A stretch of DNA of 45,743 bases from an uncultured Euryhalocaulis sp. (GTDB lineage: Bacteria; Pseudomonadota; Alphaproteobacteria; Caulobacterales; Maricaulaceae), in the NCBI GenBank assembly GCA_913055605.1, contig CAJXKJ010000024.1, positions 1-45,743 on the forward strand, read 5' to 3'. The translations under genes were made by a program, and so were the position numbers. Below are positions 43,041-45,743 of the stretch, piece after piece. Under the pieces are notes generated by a model that was not told the origin of the DNA, made no database searches, and was given only the letters and a program-made list of their open reading frames with translations. Within the stretch, counting starts at the first letter, position 1. Each line of letters opens with the position of its first letter.

Positions 43041-43976
43041 ATGTCCGCGCCCGTCGCACCCTTCCGCTGGCTCTGGGGCCAGGCCTATCTGCTGCTGCCC
43101 TTCACCTTCCTGTTCTGGGCGGGCAACGCCATTGTCGGGCGCGCGGTGGCCGATTCCTTCCCGCCCGCGGCGCTGGCCCAGCTGCGCTGGATCGGCGCGG
43201 GCCTGATCGTGCTGCCCTTCGCCTGGCGCTATCTGCGGGCCGATGCGGCGCTGATCCGCAAGCACTGGGTCGTGCTGCTGGTGATGTCGTTCACCGGGAT
43301 CACCGTGTTCAACACGCTGCAATACGCCGCGCTGGAGCACACGACCGCGCTGAACGTGCTGCTGCTGCAGGCGACCATGCCGCTGCTGATCGCCGCGGGG
43401 TCGTTCGTCATCAACAGGGACCGGCTGACCGGCGGCCAGATCGCCGGGATCGCGGTATCCATCGCCGGGGTTCTGGCCATCGTCTCGGGCGGCGACCTGA
43501 ACGTGCTGCTGCATTTCCGGCTCAATCCGGGGGACGCCATCTTCGTCTTCGCCCTGGCGGTCTATTCGATCTATTCGGCGCTGCTGAAGCGGCGGCCCGG
43601 CCTGCACTGGCTCAGCTTCCTGGCCGTCACGATCTGGTGGGGCGCGATCCTGCTGCTGCCGGTCACGATCTGGGAATTCGCGCAGGGCGCGCGGCCGGAG
43701 ATGACAGCCGGCAACGGGCTGGCGCTCGTCTATGTGATGATCTTCCCCTCGGTGATCGCCTATCTCTGCTTCAACCGGGGGGTGGAGCTGATCGGGCCGA
43801 ACCGGGTCGGGCCGTTCTTCCATCTGGTGCCGCTGTTCGGGACGCTCTTGGCCGTCGCCCTGCTGGGCGAGGCGTTCACTCTGGCCCACGCCGCCGGGGC
43901 GGCCCTGATCGCCTGCGGCATCGGCCTGGCCAGCCTGAAAAGCCGCAAGCCCCTGCCCGCGCCCCAGCCGGACTGA
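43041..43976 (+). CDS. EamA-family DMT transporter
   Basis: A protein of 311 residues with ten membrane helices in two EamA repeats: TFLFWAGNAIVGRAVADSFP, AALAQLRWIGAGLIVLPFAW, then NVLLLQATMPLLIAAGSF and the second repeat GDAIFVFALAVYSIYSALLK to VELIGPNRVGPFFHLVPLFG and LGEAFTLAHAAGAALIACGI. Substrate unknown; family members export metabolites such as amino acids. A small 5-base-offset promoter may lie in the 108-base divergent gap with the MTHFR gene. Confidence 0.9.
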   Translation: MSAPVAPFRWLWGQAYLLLPFTFLFWAGNAIVGRAVADSFPPAALAQLRWIGAGLIVLPFAWRYLRADAALIRKHWVVLLVMSFTGITVFNTLQYAALEHTTALNVLLLQATMPLLIAAGSFVINRDRLTGGQIAGIAVSIAGVLAIVSGGDLNVLLHFRLNPGDAIFVFALAVYSIYSALLKRRPGLHWLSFLAVTIWWGAILLLPVTIWEFAQGARPEMTAGNGLALVYVMIFPSVIAYLCFNRGVELIGPNRVGPFFHLVPLFGTLLAVALLGEAFTLAHAAGAALIACGIGLASLKSRKPLPAPQPD

Positions 43977-44116
43977 CCTATTTCTCATAATCCGGGCCGA
44001 AGCGAGCCGACGCCAATCCGCCAGCGTCCTCCTCGCCGCCTAGCGCCGCGGACAGGTCCAGGCCCCTGAATCGCAACCCGTTATTTTTTCTTCGAATTTT
44101 TCTTGCGCGACTCGCC

Positions 44117-44145
44117 TTGACCGATATCGGCGGCGCGCCTATCTC
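44117..44145 (+). promoter_or_regulatory. groESL promoter (sigma-70/RpoH-type)
   Basis: TTGACC (44117-44122) and TATCTC (44140-44145) are 17 bases apart. The same bases fit the alphaproteobacterial RpoH pattern CTTG-N18-CCTATCT, so both housekeeping and heat-shock sigma factors could use it. Confidence 0.65.
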
Positions 44146-44152
44146 CCGCCCG

Positions 44153-44179
44153 TTAGCAGCCGGGACAGTCGAGTGCTAA
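44153..44179. promoter_or_regulatory. CIRCE operator (HrcA site)
   Basis: TTAGCAGCC-N9-GAGTGCTAA matches the CIRCE consensus TTAGCACTC-N9-GAGTGCTAA with two changes in the left arm. It lies just downstream of the -10 of the groESL promoter, where HrcA would block transcription. Confidence 0.9.
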
Positions 44180-44256
44180 CGGCGATCCCGGCCGCCTGGT
44201 TCAATCAGGTTCGGACCCGAGTTTCACAGGGACACCCTTAAGGGAGAGAGCGCGAG

Positions 44257-45743
<1,487 letters not shown>

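Overview
The window is high-GC alphaproteobacterial DNA, most likely from the dimorphic Caulobacterales/Maricaulales/Hyphomonadaceae group. The evidence is a PodJ-type polarity factor, the CtrA inhibitor SciP next to the hook genes, Caulobacter-style class III flagellar promoters (sigma-54 boxes with an FlbD/ftr-like element), an EipA-family (DUF1134) protein and the mtaB-ftsY-ispZ cluster. Species cannot be named from the sequence alone. The genes are tightly packed, with many 1-4 nt overlaps, and no rRNA, tRNA, CRISPR array or transposase was recognised.

Layout. 1-456: a murE piece that loses MurE similarity near base 370. 498-5092: envelope thiol chemistry (ScsB/DsbD-like reductase, redoxin), a small secreted protein, a UspA protein and a NifU-type Fe-S scaffold. 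5196-9051: EipA-like lipoprotein, APC permease, LepA. 9058-11965: a restriction-modification island on the minus strand (Dcm/M.EcoRII-like methylase with N-terminal HTH, Vsr, EcoRII-like nuclease), chained by TGATG overlaps, with a palindrome just upstream of the first gene. 12205-18321: metabolic and envelope genes (alpha/beta hydrolase, degenerate receiver, periplasmic peroxiredoxin, TauE/SafE, RarD, small lipoproteins). 18366-18791: a second, stand-alone vsr. 19006-24351: podJ-like gene, TauE/SafE permease, TIGR02186 protein.

24364-32233 is the flagellar hook region: sciP, then fliK-flgD-flgE leftward and flgK-flgL rightward from a 413-bp divergent control region. That region holds two sigma-54-like promoters facing apart and a central ftr-like site about 90-110 bp from each predicted start. 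A near-consensus CtrA box lies upstream of sciP. Together these fit a cell-cycle-timed hook cascade.

32296-34954: mnmA, a DUF3298 lipoprotein and a TlpA/CcmG-like thioredoxin. 35041-35928: an A/T-richer orphan gene of unknown function, the least explained gene here. 36009-38859: mtaB-ftsY-ispZ operon. 38978-43976: malate synthase, GFA protein, MTHFR-family/rhodanese pair, EamA transporter. 44117-45743: groESL with an RpoH/sigma-70-type promoter and a CIRCE operator; groEL is cut by the window end.

No large, clearly new multi-gene system was recognised. The best leads are the orphan gene at 35041-35928, the divergent sigma-54/ftr control region, the putative self-regulating operator of the R-M island, the second vsr and the broken murE junction.
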